Shown here: piece after piece, positions 14,780-23,607 of the stretch
Position numbering within the stretch: position 1 is the stretch's first letter
How the letters are laid out: every line of letters starts with the position of its first letter
Source: Phycisphaerales bacterium
GTDB taxonomy: Bacteria > Planctomycetota > Phycisphaerae > UBA1845 > PWPN01
Length of the DNA stretch: 32,939 nt
Direction: 5' to 3'
Assembly: GCA_012729595.1 (NCBI GenBank)
Contig: JAAYCU010000296.1
Span: 1-32,939 of the forward strand
Notes under the pieces: generated by a model
What the model was told of the DNA's origin: nothing
Seen by the model: only the letters and a program-made list of their open reading frames with translations
The model's database searches: none
Program-made: the position numbers and the translations under genes

Positions 14780-17107
14780 GTGCCAATACGAATCGTGTTA
14801 ATCGTCATGCTCTTGGTTTCTCCTCGGATGGCGAAAGCGCAGGATTTGACCAATGGTAAATGGCTGGTCGACCTCGGACGGGACTACCCGCTTTCGGCGC
14901 AGGCCGGCTTGTCAGCCGCGGACGGGCAGATTGCCCTGCTGTTCATGCAGGCGGCCCGCCGGATCGAGCCGGATCTGGCCGAGGCCTGTCACTGGTCTTA
15001 CGATCTCCTGCTTGCTTTCGGCCGCGAAGCCGAGGCCCTGGATAGCCTCGGGCGCTACGTCATGTTGCAGCCTGACGATCAACCCGCTTATCTGGATTGG
15101 ATCGATCTTAGCTTGCGGAATCTCCAGGTCGCCGAGCAACGGGTCGAGTTCTGCCGCGAGCATCTGGACCGAAAGAACCAACCCGCCGAAGTGCTCAGCC
15201 ATCTGCATCGCCGACTGGCCGAGGTTTATTTCAATCGCGGAGATGTGGCCCAGGCGGTACGGGAGGCGGAGTCGGCCGTGGAGGCTTATCCCTGTAATCT
15301 GGCCGCGGTGATGCTGCTTGACCAATTGCATAGCAATCAGGCCGGGCCGGTCGCCCAAGTTCAACATTTGCTTCGGCTGCTGGCCTGCAATCCGGCCGAT
15401 ATCGGGAGTACACGACGCTTAGCCGAGTTGCTTTATTGGGAGGGCGTCCCGGCCGAGGCCGACCGCTGGTATAAACATGCTATCAGTCTTTACGAACACA
15501 TGCCGCCGTATAGCGCTCCACCGGAATTGCTGTTGGCCCGGGTATCGGCTCTCATCGACTCCGGGGGGCTCGATCAAGCCGAGTATCTCCTTCGCCAGGT
15601 CAACGAAAGCCACCCCGATCGAATCGATGGGCGGTTGTTGAATGCCCGGCTGGCCGAAAAACGCGGGGATCCCGCAACCGCCAGACGGCATATCAAGGCG
15701 GCCTCCGAGTCGGTGAAATTTATGTTGGCCAACGTCGGCCCCACTGCTCATTTAGATCCAGGTGTGCTGGCGGAAATGGCCTGGTTTTTCGCTCATTACG
15801 ATGCCCAGCCGGCCGTAGCGGAAAGACTGGCCCGTGCCGTTTTAGCGGAGCAGCCGGATTCGCCGGTTGCGAAACGGGCTTTGGGTAGCGCTTTGCGGCA
15901 AGCAGGACGCGACGATGACGCGATCGATCTTCTTAAGCCTCTGGCCGGTAGCGATGCGTGGGCGGCCGTCGAGCTGGCTCGGGTATTGGACAGTCAATCG
16001 CGTACCGGCGAGGCCAGAGCATATTTACAGGCGGCCAGCACCCAGCCGACCACCGGCGAGCAGCGGGCGGCCCTGGCGGAGATTATGGGCGGGCCGACCT
16101 CGGCTTCCGCCTCCGCCCCCATGGATTCCACGACGACCGAGAATATCCGAGCCGCTCTTGAAAGTTTTGACGCGGTCGCGATCGACTATCCCCTTTATAC
16201 CTCGAGATACTTGCAGGTTAGTGTACGTCCGGCGGAAACGGATTTTCTTCCCGGTCGTCCGTGGTGGTGTGATTTCGAGCTGAAAAACAACGGCCCCTTT
16301 GCGATAACACTCGGACCGGGTCAGATGACCGATGCCGATTTACTTTGTATCGTCGAGACTGTCGGCGATCGGCGGCGAACCTCCGGGGCGTCGCTGCGCA
16401 TTTCGCTCAATCGAAAGATTCGATTGGCCCCTGGGGAAACGATTGTTCACAGACAGACCATCGATATCGGAACGATTCGTGCGGGTATGATCGGTACACC
16501 GCGGATGGACCACCAGGTCAGTGTGGCGGCGGTTCTCTCGCCGATAGCTACCGGCTATGAAAATGGGTGGGCGGTTTGGAAGGCGGGGCTCGGTGGGCTG
16601 GAACTGGCTCCGATTCGTTTCCGTCGGCGGGCCCTGGGGGCAAGTCGGCAAGCACTGGACACGGTGCTCGGAGTCGTCCGGAGCGGGTCGGTTGCGGATC
16701 GGATTCGGGCGGCGGAAATTCTGGCCATGCTGCTCGCCGAACAGCAGCATCTGGCCGCCGGTCGTCTGAACTATAAGGCGGCCCGGTTGGATATGCCCGC
16801 GCTGCAAAGCGCTATTCTCGGCGCACTCCGCGATAGAGAGTGGTCCGTGCGGGCCCGCGTGACCGAGTCGTTACGCTGGTTCGTGCTCGACGAAGCCGGC
16901 ACGCGGCAGGCGATGGAGTTGCTGAACGATGAGCATTGGCTGGTCCGCGGTCTGGCTATGCGTATGCTCACCGATCATTTCGCGGATAAGTTTCTCCCCG
17001 TTCTCGAGCGTTACGCGGAAAGCGATTCTGATCCCTGGTGCCGAGAATTTGCCGCCGCCTTACACAAGCGGACGCTGGAGAAGCAGCCGCCTCCACCATC
17101 GGAATAA
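14780..17107 (+). CDS. large secreted TPR/HEAT-repeat protein
   Basis: A 775-residue protein starting at GTG 14780 (GGGAG at 14768-14772). The signal peptide is I-V-L-I-V-M-L-L-V-S-P-R-M-A-K-A-Q. Residues ~50-440 are a series of degenerate TPR-like helical pairs (for example G-D-V-A-Q-A-V-R-E-A-E-S-A-V-E-A-Y-P and R-Q-A-G-R-D-D-D-A-I-D-L-L). Residues ~470-620 look like a beta-sandwich (V-R-P-A-E-T-D-F-L-P-G-R-P, F-E-L-K-N-N-G-P). The last ~150 residues look like HEAT repeats (S-V-A-D-R-I-R-A-A-E-I-L-A-M-L, D-R-E-W-S-V-R-A-R-V-T-E-S-L). No catalytic residues are evident, and the layout is that of a periplasmic scaffold. It is co-directional with the next, very large secreted gene. Confidence 0.78.
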   Translation: MPIRIVLIVMLLVSPRMAKAQDLTNGKWLVDLGRDYPLSAQAGLSAADGQIALLFMQAARRIEPDLAEACHWSYDLLLAFGREAEALDSLGRYVMLQPDDQPAYLDWIDLSLRNLQVAEQRVEFCREHLDRKNQPAEVLSHLHRRLAEVYFNRGDVAQAVREAESAVEAYPCNLAAVMLLDQLHSNQAGPVAQVQHLLRLLACNPADIGSTRRLAELLYWEGVPAEADRWYKHAISLYEHMPPYSAPPELLLARVSALIDSGGLDQAEYLLRQVNESHPDRIDGRLLNARLAEKRGDPATARRHIKAASESVKFMLANVGPTAHLDPGVLAEMAWFFAHYDAQPAVAERLARAVLAEQPDSPVAKRALGSALRQAGRDDDAIDLLKPLAGSDAWAAVELARVLDSQSRTGEARAYLQAASTQPTTGEQRAALAEIMGGPTSASASAPMDSTTTENIRAALESFDAVAIDYPLYTSRYLQVSVRPAETDFLPGRPWWCDFELKNNGPFAITLGPGQMTDADLLCIVETVGDRRRTSGASLRISLNRKIRLAPGETIVHRQTIDIGTIRAGMIGTPRMDHQVSVAAVLSPIATGYENGWAVWKAGLGGLELAPIRFRRRALGASRQALDTVLGVVRSGSVADRIRAAEILAMLLAEQQHLAAGRLNYKAARLDMPALQSAILGALRDREWSVRARVTESLRWFVLDEAGTRQAMELLNDEHWLVRGLAMRMLTDHFADKFLPVLERYAESDSDPWCREFAAALHKRTLEKQPPPPSE

Positions 17108-17293
17108 CTTACGATGTCATCACGAGCGGAATTCGCGGGAGAATCCGCTCGAACCGTCCATATCTATTGCTTATTGTATATCCCTCCATATCCGCAATCT
17201 GGTCATGGCCGAAATATTTGACATTCGCGAAACGGGCCCATACTTTGCGGGTCGGATACGAGTGTCCTATATGCGTCCTTGAGGAGGTCGATT

Positions 17294-20200
17294 ATGTCGT
17301 TGAACATTTCGCAGGTCGCGATTGCCTTTCGGGTGTCCATGGCGGTGCGGATTCTGGCGGTTACGGGTTTAGTGGCGGCGGCGGAACCGCTCGACGGTCC
17401 GATTCGAAGCGATCGCTATACCCCGACTGCCGGTGGTTGGCAAATTCTCCTGGAATGCGATGAGGCCTATCGCGAAACCGCCGAACGGCTCCGGGCGGCC
17501 GAGCCTGCCTTGATCCAGGCAGACACGCAAAGGCTTACGCCCAACGCTCCTATCGGCACGCTGGTGGACAACCCTCGCAATCATCTGGTGACGCTATTTC
17601 CGCCGGGCGATAAGTCGCTCATTTGGACTGATGCTGAATTGGCCAAGAGCCCTCGGGTAAATTTCCGGCCGCTGATCCTTGCTTATAACAGTCCTCGCTT
17701 CCTCATGGAGTATCATTCCGCTGGTGGATTGCTAGGCCATTTACAGATCGGGCTTGTCCCGGAAAAAGGTCCAGGCCGATGGTTTCACGATTGGTCACGG
17801 ATCGAGGTTCGTTATATCCACGGACGGTTGGAATACAAGCTGACCGACCCGGATTATCCCGATACGACTGTAAGTCTCACGGCTTCCCCACTCGCCGACT
17901 CGGCGGGACTGATTGTCAAAGTACATATCGCCAATCCGCCATCCGGGGCAACGCTGGTTTGGACGTACGGCGGGGCTTCCGCTTTCTTTACGAACTGGCA
18001 AACCTGGGCTCCGGAGTTGCAGTTTGCCCCCCATCAATGCGCGAAAGATCATTATGAGATTGACGATGCCTGTTTCAAGTTAACTCGCGGGTTCGATGAC
18101 TCTGATGCGATCACCAGCGGAGATGGGAAGCTCATATGTATGATGCGGATTCTGCCCGAGTGGCAGGCCCGACTTTGCCTGGGCAGCTCCTTTCAAGGGC
18201 ATAATGGGTTGGGTAGTCCCGAACAGTTCCGCGGCGATCCGGCCCTGCTGTTGCAGGCCACCCGCTGGGTCGAGAAATCGGGGGACCATGTCGGACAAAA
18301 TTGCGTTGCTGTGCAGAAGGTTGCTTTGGAACAGGACGTTACCGAGGGGTATATCCTGGTCGGGATGGGTGGAAATATCCGGCAAGCTCTTCAGTCGCCG
18401 GCGATTACCTGGCAAGAGTCCCTGGCCCGCAACGAATCCATTGCCGGGCGGATGGTCACCCGCACTCCGGATCCGTATCTCGACGCGGCGGCGAGCCTGA
18501 TGGCCTTCGCCAATGATGGAACCTGGGGCGGACAGGCCTACGTCCACGGTGGCTGGTCCTGGCGTTTCGCTTATCTCGGATGGCGTATTTTGTTCGGCCC
18601 GACCTGCTATGGGTGGACCGACCAAGTCGCTAAAAGTATTCGAAATCATTGCCAACTGGGACTTATCACCGAAGGGCCCGATCAGGGTGGACTGAGCCAC
18701 TACTTGGAAAGCCCCGGTTTTTTCTACAACATGAACGAGGTCTTCCTCGATATGGTGGCCCATTACTATGAATACACCGACGATCTGGCCCTGATGCAGG
18801 AAATCTATCCCGTACTCGAGGGCATGCTGGAACGACAGAATCGCCGGCTGCGTCCGACCGCGGAGCCGCTGTACGAGAATGCCCTAAACACCTGGATCAG
18901 CGATTCGCATTGGTATATTCGAGGCCAATGTACGCAATCCTCGGCTTACATGTTGCGGGCCTACGAGTTTATGGCCGGTCTGGCCGAACGATTGGACCGT
19001 GATCCCGGCCCCTTCCGTGAGCACGCCCTGGCGATCCGCGAGGCCATCAACAGAGTCCTGTGGCAGAAGCGCTTAGGGGTCTTTGCCGAGTACCAGGATA
19101 CGCGGGGGCACCGACTCCTACACGGTGAACCGGAAGTGCCCACCATCTATCATTCCGCCGAGTTCGGAGCCGCTGATCATCTCCAGATCCTGCAAATGTT
19201 GCATTGGGCGGATACCCATATCCGTCAAGAGCAGACGCCGGGCGAGGGCATGCTGTACTGGAGTGCCAACTGGTATCCTAACCTTGGTCGATCCTACACG
19301 CACAGCACTCATGATTTGGCTTACGCCGAACAATTCAACTTTGCCGAAACGAACTATCTTGCCGGCCGGTCAGATACCGGCTACAGGCTCCTTCGAGCGG
19401 CTCTTTCCGGGATGTTTAATGGGCCAATGCCTGGGCAACTCGGTTGCCCGGTCTTCGTGGACGGGATGCAGCGAGGCCACTATGCTTTTGCTGACGCCAG
19501 CAGCATGTTTGCCCGCGCTGTTTACCAAGGGCTGTTCGGTATCCGTGTTGATCGACCGCGACGTGTCGTGCATCTGACTCCGCAACCACCTGAGTCATGG
19601 CCGGAAGCCGCGATCGATGCGCCGCACTTTTCCTACCAGTTCAAGCGTGCGCCCGGAAGTGTGCGGATCGATTGGCGATCACCGGTGGTTACCGCGGTTA
19701 AACTGAGTCTGTCAATCAAGGCGGCCCGGATTCAAGGCGTTATGATCGACGGTCAATCCGCGAAGTATGAGCTGCGTCCGGGCTCAGGCTTGACCTGGGT
19801 GGATACGCTGGCCGGGGAAGCGCTGTCCGGTACAATTCAGATTTCCTACACGCCAGATACTCCGGTCATACCTCCCGTTATGGCCACACGCCAAGGTCAA
19901 CTATTTGAGCTCGACCTGCCGGCAGGGAAAGCATCCAGATGGTCAGACCCTCAGGGTCTTCTGAGTGATGCGCGGCTTGAAGGGGATCGTCTTATCGGGA
20001 AAGTGGTTGGCGATTCCGGGCCCGGTCTCCTGTTTGTCTTGGAAGACGCCGCGGACTGTCCCAGATGGATACCCGTTGCCCTCGATATTGCATCAGAAAC
20101 CCCGAAACCTGTTCGTCGCTGGCAGGCTCCCGAACCCATCGACAGAGATCTGGCTCGCTGGCATATGATCGATTTGTCCGGCTTCTACAATGCCGAAGTT

Positions 20201-20857
20201 TCCGAAGTCCCGAAACGTCTTGCGGCCGGAGCCATCGCCCCCGAAATGCCCGCCGACCAGGTCGGCTTTCATTATTGGTTGGAGCATGTGACTTACCGGA
20301 CGCCCCCCCCCTCGGATCAGGCATGGCGAGACCGAATCGATTCAGAGGGTATGGCCTGGACCGCCGATGGAGTTCCATTTCGGAGCCCTGGCCAAGGCCC
20401 CAATATTTCCGCGGTGGCCATACTCAATCGTGATTTTCCGGAAACCGTATCCTTCCCCGTGGGGGCGGCCGGTCGAACGCTTTATCTGATGATCGGCGGC
20501 ATGACTCATCCGATACAGAGTCACGTGACGAACCTGCGGGTCAGTTTGCGCTACCGAAATGGTGACGCCGAGAGCCACGATCTGGTTAATCCTTTCGATA
20601 TCGGCGACTGCTGGAGTACCTATTTCGGCCCATACTTCGATACGCCGGCCAACGGGTTCGAGAATATCGGGGGGCGCAAAGGGCCGCGCGGTCGTTGCGA
20701 GGTGGCGGATATTACCCAACCGGTAGCGGTGGATACGATCGCTCACCTGCTGGCCTTCCCGCTCAAGTCCGGGGAGGAGCTTCAGGAAGTGGAAATCCGA
20801 GCGATTGCCAATGATGTGGTTTTTGGCGTAATGGGAGCTTCGGTCATGGTTCGCTGA
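17294..20857 (+). CDS. very large secreted glycosidase-like protein (six-hairpin type; DUF4450-like)
   Basis: A protein of about 1187 residues starting at ATG 17294, with GAGGAGG at 17281-17287. A TTG 17279 start is possible but unneeded. The N-terminus is hydrophobic (V-R-I-L-A-V-T-G-L-V-A-A-A), suggesting export. The centre, about residues 400-760, is rich in aromatic and acidic motifs typical of (alpha/alpha)6 glycosidases: V-H-G-G-W-S-W-R-F-A-Y-L-G-W-R, G-L-S-H-Y-L-E-S-P-G-F-F-Y-N, H-S-T-H-D-L-A-Y-A-E-Q-F-N, and G-Q-L-G-C-P-V-F-V-D-G. N- and C-terminal parts look like beta-sandwiches. The overall layout resembles the uncharacterised DUF4450 group; that name is from memory and unsearched. 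The substrate is unknown, presumably a polysaccharide. Confidence 0.72.
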   Translation: MSLNISQVAIAFRVSMAVRILAVTGLVAAAEPLDGPIRSDRYTPTAGGWQILLECDEAYRETAERLRAAEPALIQADTQRLTPNAPIGTLVDNPRNHLVTLFPPGDKSLIWTDAELAKSPRVNFRPLILAYNSPRFLMEYHSAGGLLGHLQIGLVPEKGPGRWFHDWSRIEVRYIHGRLEYKLTDPDYPDTTVSLTASPLADSAGLIVKVHIANPPSGATLVWTYGGASAFFTNWQTWAPELQFAPHQCAKDHYEIDDACFKLTRGFDDSDAITSGDGKLICMMRILPEWQARLCLGSSFQGHNGLGSPEQFRGDPALLLQATRWVEKSGDHVGQNCVAVQKVALEQDVTEGYILVGMGGNIRQALQSPAITWQESLARNESIAGRMVTRTPDPYLDAAASLMAFANDGTWGGQAYVHGGWSWRFAYLGWRILFGPTCYGWTDQVAKSIRNHCQLGLITEGPDQGGLSHYLESPGFFYNMNEVFLDMVAHYYEYTDDLALMQEIYPVLEGMLERQNRRLRPTAEPLYENALNTWISDSHWYIRGQCTQSSAYMLRAYEFMAGLAERLDRDPGPFREHALAIREAINRVLWQKRLGVFAEYQDTRGHRLLHGEPEVPTIYHSAEFGAADHLQILQMLHWADTHIRQEQTPGEGMLYWSANWYPNLGRSYTHSTHDLAYAEQFNFAETNYLAGRSDTGYRLLRAALSGMFNGPMPGQLGCPVFVDGMQRGHYAFADASSMFARAVYQGLFGIRVDRPRRVVHLTPQPPESWPEAAIDAPHFSYQFKRAPGSVRIDWRSPVVTAVKLSLSIKAARIQGVMIDGQSAKYELRPGSGLTWVDTLAGEALSGTIQISYTPDTPVIPPVMATRQGQLFELDLPAGKASRWSDPQGLLSDARLEGDRLIGKVVGDSGPGLLFVLEDAADCPRWIPVALDIASETPKPVRRWQAPEPIDRDLARWHMIDLSGFYNAEVSEVPKRLAAGAIAPEMPADQVGFHYWLEHVTYRTPPPSDQAWRDRIDSEGMAWTADGVPFRSPGQGPNISAVAILNRDFPETVSFPVGAAGRTLYLMIGGMTHPIQSHVTNLRVSLRYRNGDAESHDLVNPFDIGDCWSTYFGPYFDTPANGFENIGGRKGPRGRCEVADITQPVAVDTIAHLLAFPLKSGEELQEVEIRAIANDVVFGVMGASVMVR

Positions 20858-21005
20858 TCCATGCTGTTGCCTTCCGGCCCAGGATCGGCGTGGTAAGCTT
20901 GCCCCTGTCGCACGGAGACAGTCCCTGCTTCGTACTTGAGTAGCTTTCCAGGAATGAGCCGCGATGGTGCTACGCTTCGTCTGATCCAGCGGGTATTCTT
21001 CGCCC

Positions 21006-21946
21006 TTATCGGTCTTGGCTTACAGGGTTATCTTCAATCTGACTCCATTCGCTGAAAGATCCGTCATATAGGCGTACGTCGTAGCCGAGGTATTTGAGCA
21101 CGAAGTAGGAAAGCGAGCCCTGTCCGCCGGTCCGACAGTAAGTGATTACCGGCTGGTTCGGTTGAAGATTAGATTGTGTATAGAGCTGACGGAGCTGGTT
21201 CGCCGGACGCAGCACCGGTTTCTCCGTGTCCAGTAGAGTGTCGTTACAGAAAACGTTGACGGCCCCGGGAATATGCCCGCCGCGCGCAATTCCCTGGCCG
21301 GGATCGGTGCCGGTGTAATTCGCGGGTGAGCGAGCATCGACGATGGCGACCCACACGTCCAGGCCGTCGTTTTTCGCCTGCACCAGGTCACGCACTGCTG
21401 CAGATGAACGATAACTTCGGGGCGGGGCCTGGGTACGAAATCGGAAGTCCGTACTACGGGCGGGCTGGTAGAGAGAGGACGCCCCTCGGCTTTCCAGGTG
21501 GCCAACTGACCGTTCAGAAGGGCGGCTTGATCACCCAGTCCCAGATAATCCAAGGTCAGATACGCCCGGGCGGCCGATATACCGAGTTGCTCATCGTAGA
21601 TAACGATACGGCTGTTGTTGTGGATACCCAAACGCCGGACCAGTTGAACCAGATCGGCCAATGGGGGCAGTTCGTTTTCAACACCGTCACGAACTTGGGA
21701 TATGTCCGACCAGTCTACGAAACGGGCCCCTTCTATATGCCCCTGGTCATACCCTAGTCTGCTGTGGGCGACATGAAGAATAGCCAGGTTTGGATCGCTC
21801 AGGTGGTCGGCCAGCCAGTTGGTGGAGACCAGCATGGAGGACCGCGGCGAAGGCGGAAGGTCTACGGCCGTTCGTTCCACGTAAGGCTGGCTCGAGCAGC
21901 CGGCCACGGCGCTGCTGACAATCACTGCCAAGAGCATATATCGCAT
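21006..21946 (-). pseudogene. two-domain rhodanese (sulfurtransferase) lipoprotein, frameshifted
   Basis: The start is ATG 21946 with GGAG at 21957-21960. The signal sequence ends at a good lipobox, A-V-A-G-C (Cys17), so this would be an anchored extracytoplasmic sulfurtransferase. The first rhodanese domain (non-catalytic) reads V-S-T-N-W-L-A-D-H-L through V-I-Y-D-E-Q to about residue 184. At about 21395 the frame breaks: the downstream frame (V-R-D-L-V-Q-A-K-N-D-G and D-A-R-S-P-A-N-Y) continues the second domain, with active-site loop T-Y-C-R-T-G-G-Q-G-S. Adding one G after the CAG-CAG pair restores a normal protein of about 313 residues. The frame otherwise continues as unrelated sequence. 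It is either a recent mutation or an assembly error; both halves are well preserved. Confidence 0.82.
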
Positions 21947-21963
21947 GATCGGTTATCTCCATA

Positions 21964-21991
21964 TATATAAGCTTCCGAGGCTTGGTGCCAA
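21964..21991 (-). promoter_or_regulatory. possible promoter of the rhodanese gene
   Basis: On the minus strand TTGGCA (21991-21986) and TATATA (21969-21964) are separated by 16 bases. The predicted start of transcription (about 21957) falls on the Shine-Dalgarno, which weakens the case; a nearby alternative is likely. Confidence 0.28.
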
Positions 21992-22049
21992 ATTACACTC
22001 TGCTGTTATGATCCAAGTCTTTATCCCTATTGTAGTTCTAGAATTTATG

Positions 22050-22078
22050 TTGACCATGATAAAGAATGATTGCATATC
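22050..22078 (+). promoter_or_regulatory. possible promoter of the S41 peptidase gene
   Basis: TTGACC at 22050-22055 is a good -35 match, with a 17-base spacer to CATATC at 22073-22078, a poor -10. The position, about 80 bases before the start codon in the divergent intergenic region, is reasonable. Confidence 0.3.
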
Positions 22079-22158
22079 CTGCGAGCTGAACGGATAATAG
22101 TGATCATCCTTATTAGGGCCGGGCCGAACCACATCAGAAAATATTGAGGAGAATCATC

Positions 22159-23376
22159 ATGTTTCGACAATACCTGACCGCGGGAGTTGTGTCTTGCATG
22201 GCGATAGTCTTGATGGGGCAGGGGTGTCCGTCAGCAGGTGGGGGCGGAGGTGGCGGGGGCGGCAACGGTGGCCAGACCACGACCGGTTCGCAAGGATTGT
22301 TCGACCAGGTCTGGGACGATTTCGACCGCAACTACTCATATTTCACCTATAAGAACATCGACTGGGACCAACTCAAGGCGACGTATCGACCGGAATTCGC
22401 GGCCAACCTGAGCGCGGACGAGTTTGTCGATCGGCTTGTTCCGATGCTGAGCGAGCTGAGCGACTGGCACGTAGCCGTCCAGCGCGCCGATGGCACGTGG
22501 GTAGGCACTGAGACGGAGGAGATACCAAATAATTACACGACTACGCCGCGCAATCGTTACACCCTCGACGGCTATCAGACTCTCGGTGATAACGTGATCT
22601 GGCATGCCTGGTTCGAGAACAATCTCGCCTATCTGCGGATCGATACGCTGGAAACCGGGGCTTGGAACGGGATAACGGACGATGACATCGAGACTCTATT
22701 TCAAACCTATGCCGACGCGGCGGGAATGATCATCGATATCCGCCCCAACAGCGGGGGCAACGAGAACAACGCCATGCGGATCATGTCGCGGCTGATCGGC
22801 GCGGCCGTAACTTACGGGTATGTCGAGACGCGCGACGGCCCCGATCATGACGACTTCGATGAGCTGGTGGAAAAGACGCTCACGCCGAGTACGGGCACGC
22901 GGTTTAACGGCCCGGTCGTCGGGCTGATCGGCCGGCGGTGCATGAGTTCGGCCGAGTGGTTTACCCTCATGCTGCGGGCGGCCGGCGCGAAGCTGGTGGG
23001 GGACACCACCCGAGGTGCCTCGGGCAATCCGCGGGAGTTCGGTCCGCTGTCCAACGGCGTCAAGTATATGCTTTCCACCTGGATCGCCTACGCGGCCGAA
23101 GAAACCGGCGGCGTAGGGTCGGAGATCGAGGACCACGGCATCGCCCCCGACGTAGCCATCGCTCCGGATAACAGCTTCGACGGCGAGCACGATTACGTCG
23201 TCGAGGAGGCGATAACTCAATTACAGGCCATGATCGACGGGTTAGATGACGATGATGCCGACGATGACGATTGGCCGTGGGAAGACGACGATTGTTTATA
23301 CGATTGTCTGGCAGACTGCGATGAGGGGGATGGATTCTGCCAAGATCTTTGTGTTGAGATATGTGCTGATTTTTAA
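22159..23376 (+). CDS. S41-family peptidase lipoprotein with acidic, cysteine-patterned tail
   Basis: A 405-residue protein; GAGGAG at 22146-22151 sets ATG 22159. The signal sequence ends in L-M-G-Q-G-C (Cys23, lipobox-like), followed by a run of nine glycines as a linker. The S41 core has L-S-D-W-H-V-A-V (His104), I-D-I-R-P-N-S-G-G-N near 195, and R-R-C-M-S-S-A-E-W-F with Ser263/Ser264 as nucleophile candidates. The following G-D-T-T-R-G-A-S-G-N-P lacks the catalytic lysine of CtpA-type enzymes, so a tricorn/IRBP-like Ser/His layout is likely. The last ~45 residues are an Asp-rich stretch and then six cysteines spaced C-x3-C-x3-C-x6-C-x3-C-x3-C (Cys379 to Cys402). The substrate is unknown. 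Confidence 0.87.
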   Translation: MFRQYLTAGVVSCMAIVLMGQGCPSAGGGGGGGGGNGGQTTTGSQGLFDQVWDDFDRNYSYFTYKNIDWDQLKATYRPEFAANLSADEFVDRLVPMLSELSDWHVAVQRADGTWVGTETEEIPNNYTTTPRNRYTLDGYQTLGDNVIWHAWFENNLAYLRIDTLETGAWNGITDDDIETLFQTYADAAGMIIDIRPNSGGNENNAMRIMSRLIGAAVTYGYVETRDGPDHDDFDELVEKTLTPSTGTRFNGPVVGLIGRRCMSSAEWFTLMLRAAGAKLVGDTTRGASGNPREFGPLSNGVKYMLSTWIAYAAEETGGVGSEIEDHGIAPDVAIAPDNSFDGEHDYVVEEAITQLQAMIDGLDDDDADDDDWPWEDDDCLYDCLADCDEGDGFCQDLCVEICADF

Positions 23377-23389
23377 CAATAGGTTAACA
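23373..23389 (+). promoter_or_regulatory. candidate PHO box, distal pair
   Basis: Two identical TTAACA hexamers at 23373-23378 and 23384-23389, exactly 11 bases apart (five-base spacer). The first overlaps the stop codon of the S41 gene. The 11-base direct-repeat layout is that recognised by PhoB/PhoP-type response regulators. It may be a secondary or auxiliary site for the pst operon. Confidence 0.55.
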
Positions 23390-23432
23390 ATAACGCAATA
23401 TTCGGGGATTTCCGGACGTTGCGGGCGTAGTC

Positions 23433-23486
23433 TTAGCGCAATCTTAACAATTCCTTCAAACGACAATAACAGGCCAACCCTAAAGT
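23433..23486 (+). promoter_or_regulatory. candidate PHO box array and -10 element of the pst operon
   Basis: Four hexamers in strict 11-base phase: TTAGCG (23433), TTAACA (23444), TTCAAA (23455), ATAACA (23466). A -10-like TAAAGT follows at 23481-23486, ten bases after the last repeat. That matches activator-dependent Pho promoters, in which the repeats replace the -35 box. The array lies about 120-175 bases before pstS. The response regulator gene is not in the window. Confidence 0.65.
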
Positions 23487-23607
23487 CACATTGGCTGAAG
23501 GGTTTTTCCACGGCTGAAGTACCGTGATGATATGGCTTCTGCCCGTGCCTGTTGGGTATGTATTGGCTAAGGCATTTCTCCAATTTATGTGCAGGAAGGA
23601 GTGAGTC

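Noticed and set aside
21390-21400. Programmed -1 ribosomal frameshift in the rhodanese gene
   Set aside because: No X-XXY-YYZ slippery site is present; a lost base explains the data more simply.
23473-23506. AACCCT/AGGGTT inverted repeat followed by T residues as a terminator of the S41 gene
   Set aside because: A six-base stem with a 17-base loop is weak, and it would lie just downstream of the proposed pst transcription start.
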